NCBI RefSeq assembly: GCF_011290685.1
Contig: NZ_JAANYN010000002.1
Location: 1-64,000 of the forward strand
Source: Cyclobacterium plantarum
GTDB taxonomy: Bacteria; Bacteroidota; Bacteroidia; Cytophagales; Cyclobacteriaceae
Length of the DNA stretch: 64,000 bases
Reading direction: 5' to 3'
The position numbers were made by a program, and so were the translations under genes. Under the pieces are notes generated by a model. That model did no database searches. It worked only from the letters and a program-made list of their open reading frames with translations, and was not told where the DNA came from. Within the stretch, counting starts at the first letter, position 1. The number at the start of each line of letters is the position of its first letter. Of this stretch, positions 18,440 to 28,300 are shown in pieces.

Positions 18440-19255
18440 ATGTCTCAACTATTCTCAGTAAAAAACAAAGTAATCATTATCAGTGGAGGTACAGGAGTTT
18501 TGGGTAAAGCCATGGCCAAACACCTGGCCAGGGAAGGTGCCCAGATGATCATCCTGGGCCGTAACCAACAAAAAGTGGACGACCTGGTAAAAGAAATAAA
18601 GGATGAGGGAGGCTTTGCCTTTCCAGCAGTAGCCGATGTTACCAATGAAGCAGAAGTCATCCAGGTCAAAGAGCAATTGGAAAAATCCTTCGATCAAATT
18701 GACGGGCTGATCAATGCGGCAGGTGGCAATATGCCGGGAGCCACGGTAATGCCAGATCAATTTTTTACAGATCTTTCTTCAGAGGCGGTCAAGTCCATCA
18801 TGGATCTGAATTACATGGGTACTTTTTTGCCAACCAAGGTTTTCTTACCGCTATTGATCAAAAATAAAAAAGCTTCTATCATCAATATTTCCTCCATGGC
18901 AGCCAGCCGTCCAATGACAAGGGTAATGGGTTATGCCTCCGCCAAAGCGGCCATTGACAACATGACCAAATGGATGTCGGTAGAATTTGCTAAAAAATAC
19001 GGAGAAGGGATTCGTGTCAATGCAGTGGCTCCGGGATTCTTTTTAACCGCACAAAATGAGCGCCTGCTGACCAATAAGGATGGCAGCCTGACTGAGAGAG
19101 GAAAGCTGATCAAGGACCACACTCCCATGGCCAGATTTGGTAAGCCAGAAGAACTTTTCGGAGCGGTGCAGTGGCTGAGCAGCGAAGCGTCAAAGTTTGT
19201 AACAGGAACCATAATCGAAGTAGATGGGGGCTTCAGTGCATTTTCAGGAGTATGA
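18440..19255 (+). CDS. SDR-family fructuronate reductase (D-mannonate oxidoreductase), probable
   Basis: 271 residues, classical short-chain dehydrogenase. The Rossmann motif is [15 protein letters not shown] near residue 16, with NAAGGN near 90. The catalytic tetrad is present: N in [10 protein letters not shown] in [11 protein letters not shown], and Y/K in [29 protein letters not shown] closes the protein. Placement directly before uxuA, with an ATGA overlap, implies NAD(P)H-dependent reduction of fructuronate to mannonate. Bacteroidota often use an SDR here instead of the unrelated E. coli UxuB. Substrate is inferred from context; gluconate 5-dehydrogenase-like activity is an alternative. 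Confidence 0.85.
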   Translation: MSQLFSVKNKVIIISGGTGVLGKAMAKHLAREGAQMIILGRNQQKVDDLVKEIKDEGGFAFPAVADVTNEAEVIQVKEQLEKSFDQIDGLINAAGGNMPGATVMPDQFFTDLSSEAVKSIMDLNYMGTFLPTKVFLPLLIKNKKASIINISSMAASRPMTRVMGYASAKAAIDNMTKWMSVEFAKKYGEGIRVNAVAPGFFLTAQNERLLTNKDGSLTERGKLIKDHTPMARFGKPEELFGAVQWLSSEASKFVTGTIIEVDGGFSAFSGV

Positions 19256-20442
19256 GCAAAGTCGATAACCCAATAATGATGGAACAGACCATGCGTTGGT
19301 ATGGTCCCAATGACCCGGTAAGTCTGGCCGATATCCGGCAATCGGGTGCCACTGGCATAGTAACTGCCCTGCACCAGATTCCCAATGGGGAAGTATGGCC
19401 CAGGGAAGCCATTCGGGAACGCAAAAAGCTAATCGAAGCAGCAGGTCTTTCCTGGTCTGTGGTGGAAAGTGTACCTGTGCACGAAAACATCAAAACCCGA
19501 TCGGGAAATTTTGAACAATACATAAAAAATTATCAGGACAGCATACGTAACCTGGCAGCAGAAGGGATCCATACCGTTTGTTATAACTTTATGCCCATTC
19601 TTGACTGGACCAGGACCAATCTGGCCTATCTGTTACCTGATGGCTCACGGGCTTTGCGATTTGAAATGAAGGCCATTGCGGCTTTCGATGTGCACATTTT
19701 AAGACGTCCCGGTGCAGCTAAGGACTACCCGGAAGAAATGCTTCAAATGGCAAAAACGCATTTTGAGTCCTTGAGCAGTGAGGATAAGGACAAACTGGTA
19801 AACACCATCATTGCCGGGCTGCCTGGAGCAGAGGCAGGCTATTCCGTAGCAGATTTTCAGGAAGCCCTGAATACTTATGATGGTATAGATGCGGCTACTT
19901 TGGGGAATAATTTGAATGCCTTTCTGAGTGAGATTGTACCTGTAGCAGAGGATAACAAGGTTTTCCTTTGCATTCATCCTGACGACCCCCCCTACCCTAT
20001 TTTTGGGCTACCCAGGGTGGTCAGTACAGCCGCCGACTATGACCGAATCCTCAAGGGCAATGACAGTCCATACAATGGATTTACCTTTTGTACCGGTTCG
20101 CTGGGGGTGAGGGCTGACAATAAACTGCCGGAAATGGTGGAAAAATATGGGGATTACATACACTTTATCCACCTGAGAAGCACCCAGAGGGATGAGGAGG
20201 GTAATTTTTATGAAGCCAACCACCTGGAAGGTGATGTACCCATGGCAGATGTGGTAGAAGCCATTATCAAACTGCAGCAAAAGCGGGGAAAATCGCTTCC
20301 GATGCGACCGGATCACGGCCACCAGATGTTGGATGATTTGGGAAAAGTGACCAACCCCGGGTATTCTGCCATAGGCAGACTGAGGGGTCTGGCTGAATTG
20401 AGGGGTTTGGAAATTGGGCTGGCAAGAAGTATTTTTGGTTAA
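19252..20442 (+). CDS. uxuA: mannonate dehydratase
   Basis: 396 residues from the ATG at 19252, which overlaps the TGA of the SDR gene (ATGA), so translation is probably coupled. The frame is open further up, but that stretch is antiparallel to the SDR C-terminus and does not look like UxuA. The protein opens with [23 protein letters not shown] and has the xylose-isomerase-like barrel with [34 protein letters not shown] and [25 protein letters not shown], ending [12 protein letters not shown]. The Cys/His/Asp residues of these motifs bind the metal in UxuA. It converts D-mannonate to KDG. Confidence 0.95.
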   Translation: MSKVDNPIMMEQTMRWYGPNDPVSLADIRQSGATGIVTALHQIPNGEVWPREAIRERKKLIEAAGLSWSVVESVPVHENIKTRSGNFEQYIKNYQDSIRNLAAEGIHTVCYNFMPILDWTRTNLAYLLPDGSRALRFEMKAIAAFDVHILRRPGAAKDYPEEMLQMAKTHFESLSSEDKDKLVNTIIAGLPGAEAGYSVADFQEALNTYDGIDAATLGNNLNAFLSEIVPVAEDNKVFLCIHPDDPPYPIFGLPRVVSTAADYDRILKGNDSPYNGFTFCTGSLGVRADNKLPEMVEKYGDYIHFIHLRSTQRDEEGNFYEANHLEGDVPMADVVEAIIKLQQKRGKSLPMRPDHGHQMLDDLGKVTNPGYSAIGRLRGLAELRGLEIGLARSIFG

Positions 20443-20491
20443 ATAAAAAGTAAAAAACAAAGTCAACATATCAACTAACCTGATAATAATT

Positions 20492-21850
20492 ATGATTGAG
20501 AAAACAAATGGCAGAAGAGATTTTATCAAAAAATCCGCCATGACCACCATGGGCATTTCCGCCCTGGGAGCTGTTGGATTTTCTGCCAAAAGTTATGGCA
20601 AAATTCTTGGCGCAAACGATCGATTAAATATCGCCATTGCCGGATTGGGCCGAAGATTGGGCGCATTCTACAGTCCGATTGGATTAAAGTCCAGTAATGT
20701 AAATTTGATGTACTTGTGTGATGTCATGCAATCCCAGCGAGAAAGGGCTGCTAAAAATTTTGAAAAACACATAGATTACAAACCAAAGCTGGAAAACAGC
20801 ATCCTGAAAGTCATTGAAGACCAGGAAGTGGATGCACTGATCAACGCGACCCCGGATCACTGGCATGCGCCCGGAACCTGGTTGGCCCTGGAAGCTGGCA
20901 AGCATGTATATGTAGAAAAACCATGTAGCCACAATCCCTATGAAGGAGAATTGTTGGTCGCTTACCAAAAGCAATACGGGAAAGTGGTACAGATGGGTAA
21001 TCAGCAACGCTCCGCACCGGAAAGTATTGAAATCATCAAAGCAATTCATGATGGTGCCATAGGTGATGTATACAAGGCTACCGCCTTTTATAACTCCGCC
21101 AGAGGTGAAGTCCCCAACCAGACAAAAGCAGCCCCGCCGCAAGGTTTGGATTGGGAACTGTTTCAAGGGCCTGCCCCCAGAAGAGAATATACCGACGATA
21201 CCTGGAATTACAACTGGCACTGGTATGGCTGGGATTATGGAACAGCAGAATCCGGTAACAACGCCACCCACGAAATAGATGTAGCCCGATGGGCCCTGCA
21301 GGTAGATTTTCCAGAGAAAGTAATGGTCGACTCCGGCAAATACCACTGGCCCAATGATGGATGGGAAATGTATGATACCATGGATGCGGTATTTAAATTT
21401 TCCGGTAACCGCACCATTCAGTGGGATGGCAAAAGCCGAAACGGCCACAACACCTATGGACCGGGAAGAGGTACGGTTATCTATGGTACGGATGGTTCGG
21501 TATATGTAGACCGCGGCGGATACAAACAATTTGACCGCAGTGGAAAAGTGGTCAAAACCAATGAGTCCGGTGGTAGCGAGGCGGGAACTGCCCTTGGCGG
21601 TGGCGGCGACATGTCCACCCTGCACGTGGTCAATTTCTTTGAAGCCATCCGTGGAAAACAGGAACAAAACAGCCCCATAGACGAAGGTGCTAAAAGTGTG
21701 CTGCTGTGTCACCTTGCGAATATCGCTTCCCGAACCGGGGAAATCCTGGAATGCGATTCCTCTAACGGGCACATCAAAAATAGCAAACAAGCCAGCAAGC
21801 TCTGGAAACGAGAATACGAAAAAGGCTGGGAGCCTAAATTAAAAGCATAG
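20492..21850 (+). CDS. Gfo/Idh/MocA-family oxidoreductase, Tat-exported
   Basis: 452 residues. The N-terminus has a twin-arginine signal (GRRDFIKKSAMTTMG) with a following hydrophobic core. A Rossmann NAD(P) domain starts at LNIAIAGLGRRLG, with ALINATPDHWHAPGTWLALEAGKHVYVEKPCSHNP, where the EKP lysine is the family's catalytic residue. The C-terminal beta-sheet domain includes WHWYGWDYGTAESGNNATHEIDVARWAL. It follows uxuA by 49 nt in the same direction and is the last gene before a terminator. Exported family members in Bacteroidota often act on glycosides or sugar acids with tightly bound cofactor. The exact substrate cannot be read from sequence. Confidence 0.9.
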   Translation: MIEKTNGRRDFIKKSAMTTMGISALGAVGFSAKSYGKILGANDRLNIAIAGLGRRLGAFYSPIGLKSSNVNLMYLCDVMQSQRERAAKNFEKHIDYKPKLENSILKVIEDQEVDALINATPDHWHAPGTWLALEAGKHVYVEKPCSHNPYEGELLVAYQKQYGKVVQMGNQQRSAPESIEIIKAIHDGAIGDVYKATAFYNSARGEVPNQTKAAPPQGLDWELFQGPAPRREYTDDTWNYNWHWYGWDYGTAESGNNATHEIDVARWALQVDFPEKVMVDSGKYHWPNDGWEMYDTMDAVFKFSGNRTIQWDGKSRNGHNTYGPGRGTVIYGTDGSVYVDRGGYKQFDRSGKVVKTNESGGSEAGTALGGGGDMSTLHVVNFFEAIRGKQEQNSPIDEGAKSVLLCHLANIASRTGEILECDSSNGHIKNSKQASKLWKREYEKGWEPKLKA

Positions 21851-21883
21851 ACGGCTTTTTTTATTCAATAAAAACCACCAACC

Positions 21884-21911
21884 ATCCCCGGTACAGCCGG
21901 GGATTTTTTTT
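21884..21911 (+). terminator. intrinsic terminator of the uxaA-uxuA operon
   Basis: A perfect 8-bp stem ATCCCCGG / CCGGGGAT with a TACAG loop is followed by eight T, 33 nt after the preceding stop. Confidence 0.93.
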
Positions 21912-22088
21912 GCCCACGCTTTTTGGTAACGTGGATGACAGCGCATGCAAATCACCGGTACCAGTTTGACGACTCTCTCCAATTATGCGAACCCGCACAA
22001 GATCAGCCAACCCTATCAGGAAAACACGCTCCAGTAAAAGTTACCAGCAAGGAACAAGTGCAGTAAATGCAAGTAAATAGCAACCATT

Positions 22089-22265
22089 TCAGCGCAAAAG
22101 GGCTGCATGCGGTCCAAGTTTTTGCAGGTACCGACCGTAGCGGTTCATCACCCAAAGGTGCAGGCGGGCTTGGGTATTGACATACAGGTACCAGGGTATT
22201 TTGGGGACAAATTGTTGATAAAGAAATAAGGTAATGCGATAAATGTATTTTATTGCTACCGGGAT
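22089..22265 (-). pseudogene. start-less coding remnant, unrecognised
   Basis: A minus-strand frame of 58 codons has no start. It contains FVPKIPWYLYVNTQARLHL and NRYGRYLQKLGPHAALLR before its stop. Its aromatic and basic residue pattern looks like a real protein C-terminus. It lies in a gene-poor stretch with other broken genes. The family is not recognised. Confidence 0.35.
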
Positions 22266-22318
22266 TTATTTATCTGAAAAATTCGATTTCATCCTTCTTA
22301 TAACTGATTCCCAAAAAA

Positions 22319-22492
22319 ATGAGCCGGTTCTTCTTAATTGCACTGCTATGTTTGACATTCAGCTCCCTGCCTGCGCAAACTCAAATTCAGACCTATTCCA
22401 ATAATCCCCATTACTTTTCCTGGGGAAATTCGCCGGTATTTTTTTGCAACTTAAGCAAGAAACCATCCATCATTCCCCCAAACGGCTGGTAG
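22319..22492 (+). pseudogene. truncated secreted-protein gene (signal peptide plus first residues)
   Basis: 57 codons: MSRFFLIALLCLTFSSLPAQ is a good signal peptide, followed by TQIQTYSNNPHYFSWGNSPV and then an early stop. The NPHYFxxxGxPV pattern is how many secreted Bacteroidota glycosidase-like proteins (DUF4038/apiosidase-like and related) begin. The downstream frame does not continue in any phase that I can follow. It is best read as a 5' remnant. The family guess is inference. Confidence 0.5.
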
Positions 22493-22582
22493 TCCGGATA
22501 CCTGCCGATTTACCTCATTTGATCGTGCATATGGAAAAGGTTAATTAATAAAATTCTTTAGAGATTCAGAAAAAAATGAGAG

Positions 22583-22654
22583 ATGAGTGGGAACAGTATT
22601 ATTTTAGACACCAATATTGTTCTTTACTTATCGGCAGGTGATGGCAACAACTGA
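22583..22654 (+). pseudogene. truncated PIN-domain (VapC-like) toxin
   Basis: 23 codons, MSGNSIILDTNIVLYLSAGD and three more residues, then TGA. IILDTNIVLYL is the N-terminal PIN signature with the first catalytic Asp (D9). The remaining 100 or so residues of a VapC are absent. A possible C-terminal scrap in another frame (DYQSFLDTIGLIRNEDKK) runs to about 22730, so an internal deletion is likely. No antitoxin can be seen upstream. Confidence 0.55.
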
Positions 22655-22733
22655 AATTAAAAGATTATCAATCCTTTCTGGATACAATAGGGCTTATTCG
22701 AAATGAGGATAAAAAGACAAAGAATCATTAAAC

Positions 22734-23936
22734 TCACAGATCAAAGACAAGAAATCCAAGTTCATCCCAAAAATTCTGACTTATCCAGAGTTTCCCATCC
22801 TTGGCAAAATACTTGTAATTCGCTATAAACTGCTCCTTGAGTTCAACTTCTCCAACGAGGTTAAATTCTGCATCAAGCACCGATAAAAATACCCTGGCCT
22901 TGGGGTATGCTGCGGTTTCATCAGATCCATCTCCATAAATCCACTGTTTGGACAATCGAAAATAGCGCCTATTAACTTTGTCCCATACCGGGGATTCATA
23001 ACTGACTTGTTCCCCAAGTTTTCTTGTCTCCTTGCTAATTTGCTCCCGTGTACCATTTAAAATTTTCGGCAATTTAGCCCTTTTAGGCGTCAGTTTTGGT
23101 TCGTAGTCAACTACTTTTACAAGCTCACCCCTTAGATTAAAGAGGATTATTTCATTAGAATATTGGTGGGTTACATAAATATAGTTCTCATCAGCATTGA
23201 GATATACCCATGGGGGACGGGGAACAATGCCAGCTTTGAAAAAATAATCAGTAAAGGAATCCTTTGGATCTAAATCGATATTTTTAACCCTATTGTCCAG
23301 GACTGATAAGATTCCCAAAAAAGCCGTCTTTTCCATAAAATCGAGATTGGTTCCCACCACCCGCCAATCCCCGGTGTTCACTAATAACTCCATTCTCGGC
23401 GGTACAGCACCAAATGGGTCTCCTGCAGAATCCTTTGCTGTAAGCCAATTGACCTTTTGAACTACACGTCCATTTTTATCAATCACTGAGGAGAAGGGTA
23501 TGGATTTTAGAAACAGCAGGTTCTCCTTCAAAGACTGCAAAGCATAGATATGCTGACCTACCCCATTGGGTCCTTCAACTTCCAGGGGAAAGGATCTCAC
23601 AAAGACTTTCCGATCCAGGTCGATTTCGTCAATGGAATGATCATGGTGATTATACAGGAAAAAGGATTTTTCATCATCACCCAGGTCGGAAACATTCATA
23701 TACCCTGAAACACCCAATATTTGTTCCTTTGAGTCTATAAGAACTGTATCTACTGAATACTCAATGACCTGAATACCTTGTTCGGTACTCCTCTCCTGGC
23801 AAGAAAAGGAGCGAAAAAATGGTACTAAAAACATTAAATAACTGCAATTCCTGAATCCAAATAACCCAGTCAAGTTACGCAGATAATGTATACGCACTTT
23901 AATAAGCTCCATCCTATAGAAATTTACCTTTGGCAT
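22734..23936 (-). CDS. DUF4221 family lipoprotein
   Basis: 400 residues from the longest start. An ATG at 23912 (MELIKV) may be the true one. A lipobox-like FRSFSC places the lipidated Cys at about residue 46, so it should be an outer-membrane or periplasmic lipoprotein. The mature part is a beta-propeller-like protein: FFLYNHHDHSIDEIDLDRKVFVRSFPLEVEGPNGVGQHIYAL, then repeated YxYVTHxYSNEIILFNLRGELVKVV. It ends LWISQNFWDELGFLVFDL, the usual DUF4221 tail. The family is restricted to Bacteroidota and has no known function. It stands alone between gene remnants and a toxin-antitoxin pair. Confidence 0.8.
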   Translation of the reverse strand: MPKVNFYRMELIKVRIHYLRNLTGLFGFRNCSYLMFLVPFFRSFSCQERSTEQGIQVIEYSVDTVLIDSKEQILGVSGYMNVSDLGDDEKSFFLYNHHDHSIDEIDLDRKVFVRSFPLEVEGPNGVGQHIYALQSLKENLLFLKSIPFSSVIDKNGRVVQKVNWLTAKDSAGDPFGAVPPRMELLVNTGDWRVVGTNLDFMEKTAFLGILSVLDNRVKNIDLDPKDSFTDYFFKAGIVPRPPWVYLNADENYIYVTHQYSNEIILFNLRGELVKVVDYEPKLTPKRAKLPKILNGTREQISKETRKLGEQVSYESPVWDKVNRRYFRLSKQWIYGDGSDETAAYPKARVFLSVLDAEFNLVGEVELKEQFIANYKYFAKDGKLWISQNFWDELGFLVFDL

Positions 23937-24419
23937 TTCTTCTCTTGTTTAAGTGATTTTCATATCAACTACTCATACGTTTAAAGTGCTTCCATTTTAC
24001 AGCCTTTCATTTATTGAGTACCTCCTTTGACTGATTAATTTTAAGCACTACTCCCCTTTTCCCCCAAAGCATCAGGAAAAAGGGCACGCTGATTAATGTT
24101 GTTTTCGGGTCGTTTACCTTCGTCATCAGGAATACTAATGAATAAATTCAAAATGCTTAGGCCCCGCACCACCATTTCAATGATTCTAAGACTTTCCGTT
24201 GACCACTTTCCTGGGCCTGGTGGGAGGTAAACAAAGGACGTTTTGCTCCATCTGACAACCATAAAGATAGTTTATTCTTTTTAAGTTGAAAAGTATCCGT
24301 AAAAATTAATCTGCCAATAGCCATGAAAAAGGAGCACATTTCGCTGACGACTGATGACAAAGACCTCCTAATCTGAAAAATCTGTCGTTGGTTCAATGTT
24401 CATTCTGACGGGAGGTTGG
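23937..24419. other. gene-poor degraded stretch
   Basis: No intact gene is seen. Minus-strand frames of 73 and 79 codons overlap here without recognisable domains; the first ends SILNLFISIPDDEGKRPENN and onward to a stop and may be a remnant. The only family-like item is the short IS630-like N-terminus at 24323. Confidence 0.4.
24323..24376 (+). pseudogene. possible N-terminal scrap of an IS630-type transposase
   Basis: A 17-codon frame, MKKEHISLTTDDKDLLI, ends in TGA. IS630-family transposases in Bacteroidota often begin with an M-K-K-x-H-I-x-L-T-x-x-D pattern. The match is short, and no inverted repeat or further transposase sequence was found, so this is tentative. Confidence 0.25.
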
Positions 24420-24725
24420 TTATCCTTTCATTTTTTCCGGGGACTGTCGGGTATCAAAAAAATCCGTTATAAATATCAGGCCGTCTTCTATCAGGTAAAT
24501 GATCTTAAAATAGCCTTCCACCAACCTTCTGTGCCCTTTTCCCAAATGCATCAGATATTCCTCATATTGGTCCATGTGGGGATTGATGATCAGACCATCT
24601 GCCCTGTCCAGTAATTGTTTTCTAATCTCTAATGCTTTTTCTAAAGGAACCTTTTGGACCTTCAGCAAAAATTTTAGGGATTCCTCCAGGCTTTCCAGGG
24701 ATTGGTCTGTATAAACTACCCTCAT
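24420..24725 (-). CDS. RelE/ParE-superfamily toxin
   Basis: 101 residues with the ParE-toxin layout: an N-terminal strand (MRVVYTDQSLESLEESLKFLL), two helices (LEKALEIRKQLLDRADGL), then GKGHRRLVEGYFKIIYLIEDGLIFITDFFDTRQSPEKM, which holds the conserved Arg and the strand-ending D-R-x-P-x-K/M motif. Members inhibit gyrase or act as ribosome-dependent mRNases; this one is closer to ParE by its tail. It starts within the last codons of the upstream antitoxin gene (4-nt overlap), the usual antitoxin-first order. Confidence 0.85.
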   Translation of the reverse strand: MRVVYTDQSLESLEESLKFLLKVQKVPLEKALEIRKQLLDRADGLIINPHMDQYEEYLMHLGKGHRRLVEGYFKIIYLIEDGLIFITDFFDTRQSPEKMKG

Positions 24726-24949
24726 AGACCCAACCTGTCGTCCAGCTTCTTCTCTAACTCTTCCCTTGTATATACCCTGCCTGCCCGGATATCTTCTTCG
24801 GCTTTTAATGCCCTGGAGGTCAGTTTTTCTTTAAGCACCGGGTCTAAACTGGACTTAATAAGTAAGGTTTTAATCGCCTCCAACACATGAAGGTCATTTT
24901 CCTTTTCGATCAGCGTTCTTAATTCCTGTTTTATGTCTATTGCTCCCAT
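24722..24949 (-). CDS. antitoxin of the ParE-type module
   Basis: 75 residues, highly charged and helical: MGAIDIKQELRTLIEKENDLHVLEAIKTLL, then a C-terminal toxin-binding segment KAEEDIRAGRVYTREELEKKLDD. No clear DNA-binding motif is visible, as in many small antitoxins of this kind. It overlaps the toxin start by ATGA. Autoregulation of the pair is likely but no operator was identified. Confidence 0.8.
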   Translation of the reverse strand: MGAIDIKQELRTLIEKENDLHVLEAIKTLLIKSSLDPVLKEKLTSRALKAEEDIRAGRVYTREELEKKLDDRLGL

Positions 24950-25337
24950 AATAATTATAAAGGTAACATTTTATTTGTGGATTTATGTTTCTTCTCAACC
25001 CGGTAACTGGTGTTGCTTAACCGCCATTCTCAGTTCCACTAAGCCCTTTTGTTTGTCACTTTACCATGTGGCCCTAGGTTTGTAAATTGCGAGCACATGG
25101 TTAATCCTCAGGTCGTTCCGAACTTCTAATAGACTTCAGCTAATGGCCGGAATTTCTGCTATGACTGTTGACGATATCTATAAATGGTAGCTACTGAATG
25201 AAGTTACCCTGCTTACCAAAGGGTAGTTAAGGAATTTCTTCATTAGGAACCTGGCGGCTTCGCCAAGTTCACCAAAAAAATCGCAGAACAGCAATTTCTC
25301 CCTATCTTTACCCTCCAAATCAATAATCCGGAATTTC
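24950..25337. other. intergenic region upstream of the propeller-amidohydrolase
   Basis: 388 bases between the divergent antitoxin and amidohydrolase starts. No gene, terminator or clear operator was recognised. Confidence 0.4.
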
Positions 25338-28300
25338 ATGAGTGCCATATTATTCAAAACAGCAGTTATACTCCTATTCATCACCTCTCCTATCCTGGCC
25401 CAGGAAGAAACCGACTGGCAGGTAGCCGCGCCCGAAGGAGATTGGGAATTTGAAAACGTAACCTTTACTACCGATGAAGGCACCTGGATGAACCTGGATG
25501 TCAGCCCTGACGGAAACACCATTGTTTTCGACTTGTTGGGAGATATCTACTCCATGCCGATCTCCGGAGGAACTGCAACTGTCCTGAGATCCGGCTTGCC
25601 TTTTGAGGTTCAGCCGCGTTTTAGCCCGGACGGGAAATGGATTTCCTTTACCTCTGATGCCGGAGGAGGGGACAACGTCTGGGTGATGAAGCCCGATGGC
25701 AGCGATGCCCGTCAGGTTACCAAAGAGTCCTTCCGCCTGCTCAATAATGCCGTATGGATGCCGGATGGCAACTACCTGGTGGCCCGAAAACACTTTACCT
25801 CCGGTCGATCGCTGGGTGCCGGAGAAATGTGGCAGTACCATATTTCCGGCGGAGAAGGCTTGCAACTTACCCAACGGAAAAACGACCAGCAGGATGTCAA
25901 TGAACCCAGTGTATCGCCCGATGGCAGGTACCTTTATTTCAGCGAAGACATGGCTCCAGGTGGCAGCTTTGAATACAACCGGGATCCCAATGGGCTAATT
26001 TATGTGATCAAACGCTACGATTTTGAAACAGGTGAAACGGAAACGCTCACCGGAGGACCCGGAGGTGCAGCCCGGCCCCAGGTTTCTCCGGATGGAAAAA
26101 AACTGGCCTTTGTAAAACGAGTCAGAACCAAATCGGTGCTCTACATCCACGACCTGGAAACGGGCGAAGAATGGCCGGTCTATGATGAACTAAACAAAGA
26201 CCAGCAGACCGCCTGGGCCATTTTCGGGGTTTACCCCGGATTCGCCTGGATGCCGGACAACCGGCAGATTCTGATTTGGGCCAAAGGGAAAATCCAGAAA
26301 ATCGATACCGAAAACCTGGACCAAAGCAACATTCCTTTTACGGTAAACGCGACTATTCCAGTAGCCGAACGGGTTCATTTCAGCCATCCCATCGCAAGAG
26401 AGACCTTCACCTCCCGCATGATCCGGGATGCGGTCACTTCGCCGGATGGCCGGCAACTGGTATTCCGGGCATTGGGTTATCTCTGGATCAAAGACTTGCC
26501 AAAGGGAAAACCGAGAAGAATTACGGAGGGTACTGACTTTGAGGCGGAACCGGCCTTTTCGCCAACAGGGGACAAAATTCTCTTTGTAACCTGGAATGAC
26601 CTGAACAAAGGAGCCATTAAAGAAGTGAATTTGAGCAATAATCGGTTAAGCATCCTTAGCCAGGAAAAAGGAATCTACCGAAACCCCTCCTATTCTCCGG
26701 ATGGATCACGGATCCTCTACCGAAAAGAATCGGGCAACCTGGATCAGGGCCGCACCTTTACCAAAAATCCCGGCATCTACCTGATGGATCGCCAGTCCCG
26801 GGAGACCAAAAAGTTGGTGGAAGAGGGCGATTTCCCGGTATTTACCCGAGATGGAAACCGTGTATTTTTCCAGACCGGCGGAAAGTTCTTCGGAAACCTG
26901 ACCAAAAGCCTGAAATCCGTAGACCTGAATGGACAGGACGAGCGCACGCACATTGAATCCAAATACGCCAACCGCCTGGTTCCCAGTCCGGACAACCAAT
27001 GGGTAGCCTTTATCCACTTGCACAAAGCCTACCTGGCACCCCTTGTACTCAATGGACAAACGGTCAACCTGGATGATAAAACCAAATCCCTGCCGGTGGC
27101 CCAACTATCCGAAGATGCGGGCCTGAACCTGCACTGGTCTCCAGACAGTGAGACCATTCTGTGGACGCTGGGGGATGCCTATCACAGCAAGCGACTGGAC
27201 GAAAACTTTGATTTTCTGGGCCAATCAGATCTGGAAGAGGAAAAAACCGAAACCGAACCGATAAAAATTGGATTGGAGGCTGCGGTCGATCGGCCGGAAG
27301 GTATCATTGCCTTTACCGGTGCCACCCTGATCACCATGGAAGGAGATGAAGTAATCGAAAACGGCACGGTCATCGTCGAAGGTTCCACCATCAAGGCAGT
27401 AGGTGCCTCTGCTGCCATTTCCATCCCCGATGGGGCCCTGGTTTACGACATGGCTGGAAAAACCATCATGCCGGGCATCGTGGATGCCCACGCCCATATT
27501 GGAGCATTTAGGGATGGGCTTACCGTGCAGCAAAACTGGCAATTGTACGCCAACCTGGCCTATGGCGTGACCACCGCCCACGACCCTTCGGCCAATACCG
27601 AAACGGTCTTTACCCTTTCCGAAATGGTGCAAAGCGGTGCACTGGTAGGGCCCCGGATTTTCAGCACGGGCTTTATTCTCTATGGGGCGGATGGCGATTT
27701 CAAAGCGGTCATCAACAAGCTGGAAGATGCCCGGTTTTCGGTACGCCGTACAAAGGCTTTCGGTGCCACAGCCGTGAAATCCTATAACCAGCCGCGAAGG
27801 GATCAGCGGCAACAGGTGCTGCAAGCTGCCCGGGAACTCGGGGTGAATGTGGTGCCCGAGGGCGGCTCCACCTTTTTCCATAACCTTTCCATGATTCAGG
27901 ACGGGCACACCGGCATCGAACACAACATCCCCATCGCACCGGTGTACAAAGACGTGTTGGAGCTCTGGGGCCAAACGGAGGTGGGCTACACCCCCACGCT
28001 GATTGTCAACTATGGCGGCATCAACGCAGAGTATTACTGGTACCAGAAAACAAACGTTTGGGAAAACGAAAAATTGCTGCGATTCAGTCCCCGGGGGATG
28101 ATCGATGCACGGTCCCGTCACCGCACGATGGTCCCGGAGGAAACCTACGAAAACAGCCATATCCTCACTTCCCGGCAAGTCACCGATCTGGCGAATAAAG
28201 GCGTCACCGTTAATCTGGGTGGTCACGGACAACTGCAAGGCCTGGGTGCTCATTGGGAATTGTGGAGCCTGGCACAAGGCGGCATGTCCAACCACGAAGC

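Noticed and set aside
19171-19251. Upstream extension of uxuA
   Set aside because: It lies in the SDR C-terminal coding region in another frame; the ATGA overlap at 19252 gives a standard UxuA N-terminus.
20684-21790. 368-codon open frame on the minus strand
   Set aside because: Antisense to the well-supported Gfo/Idh/MocA gene; the composition is a shadow of it.
27225-28295. 356-codon open frame on the minus strand
   Set aside because: Antisense to the amidohydrolase domain, no motif or start context.
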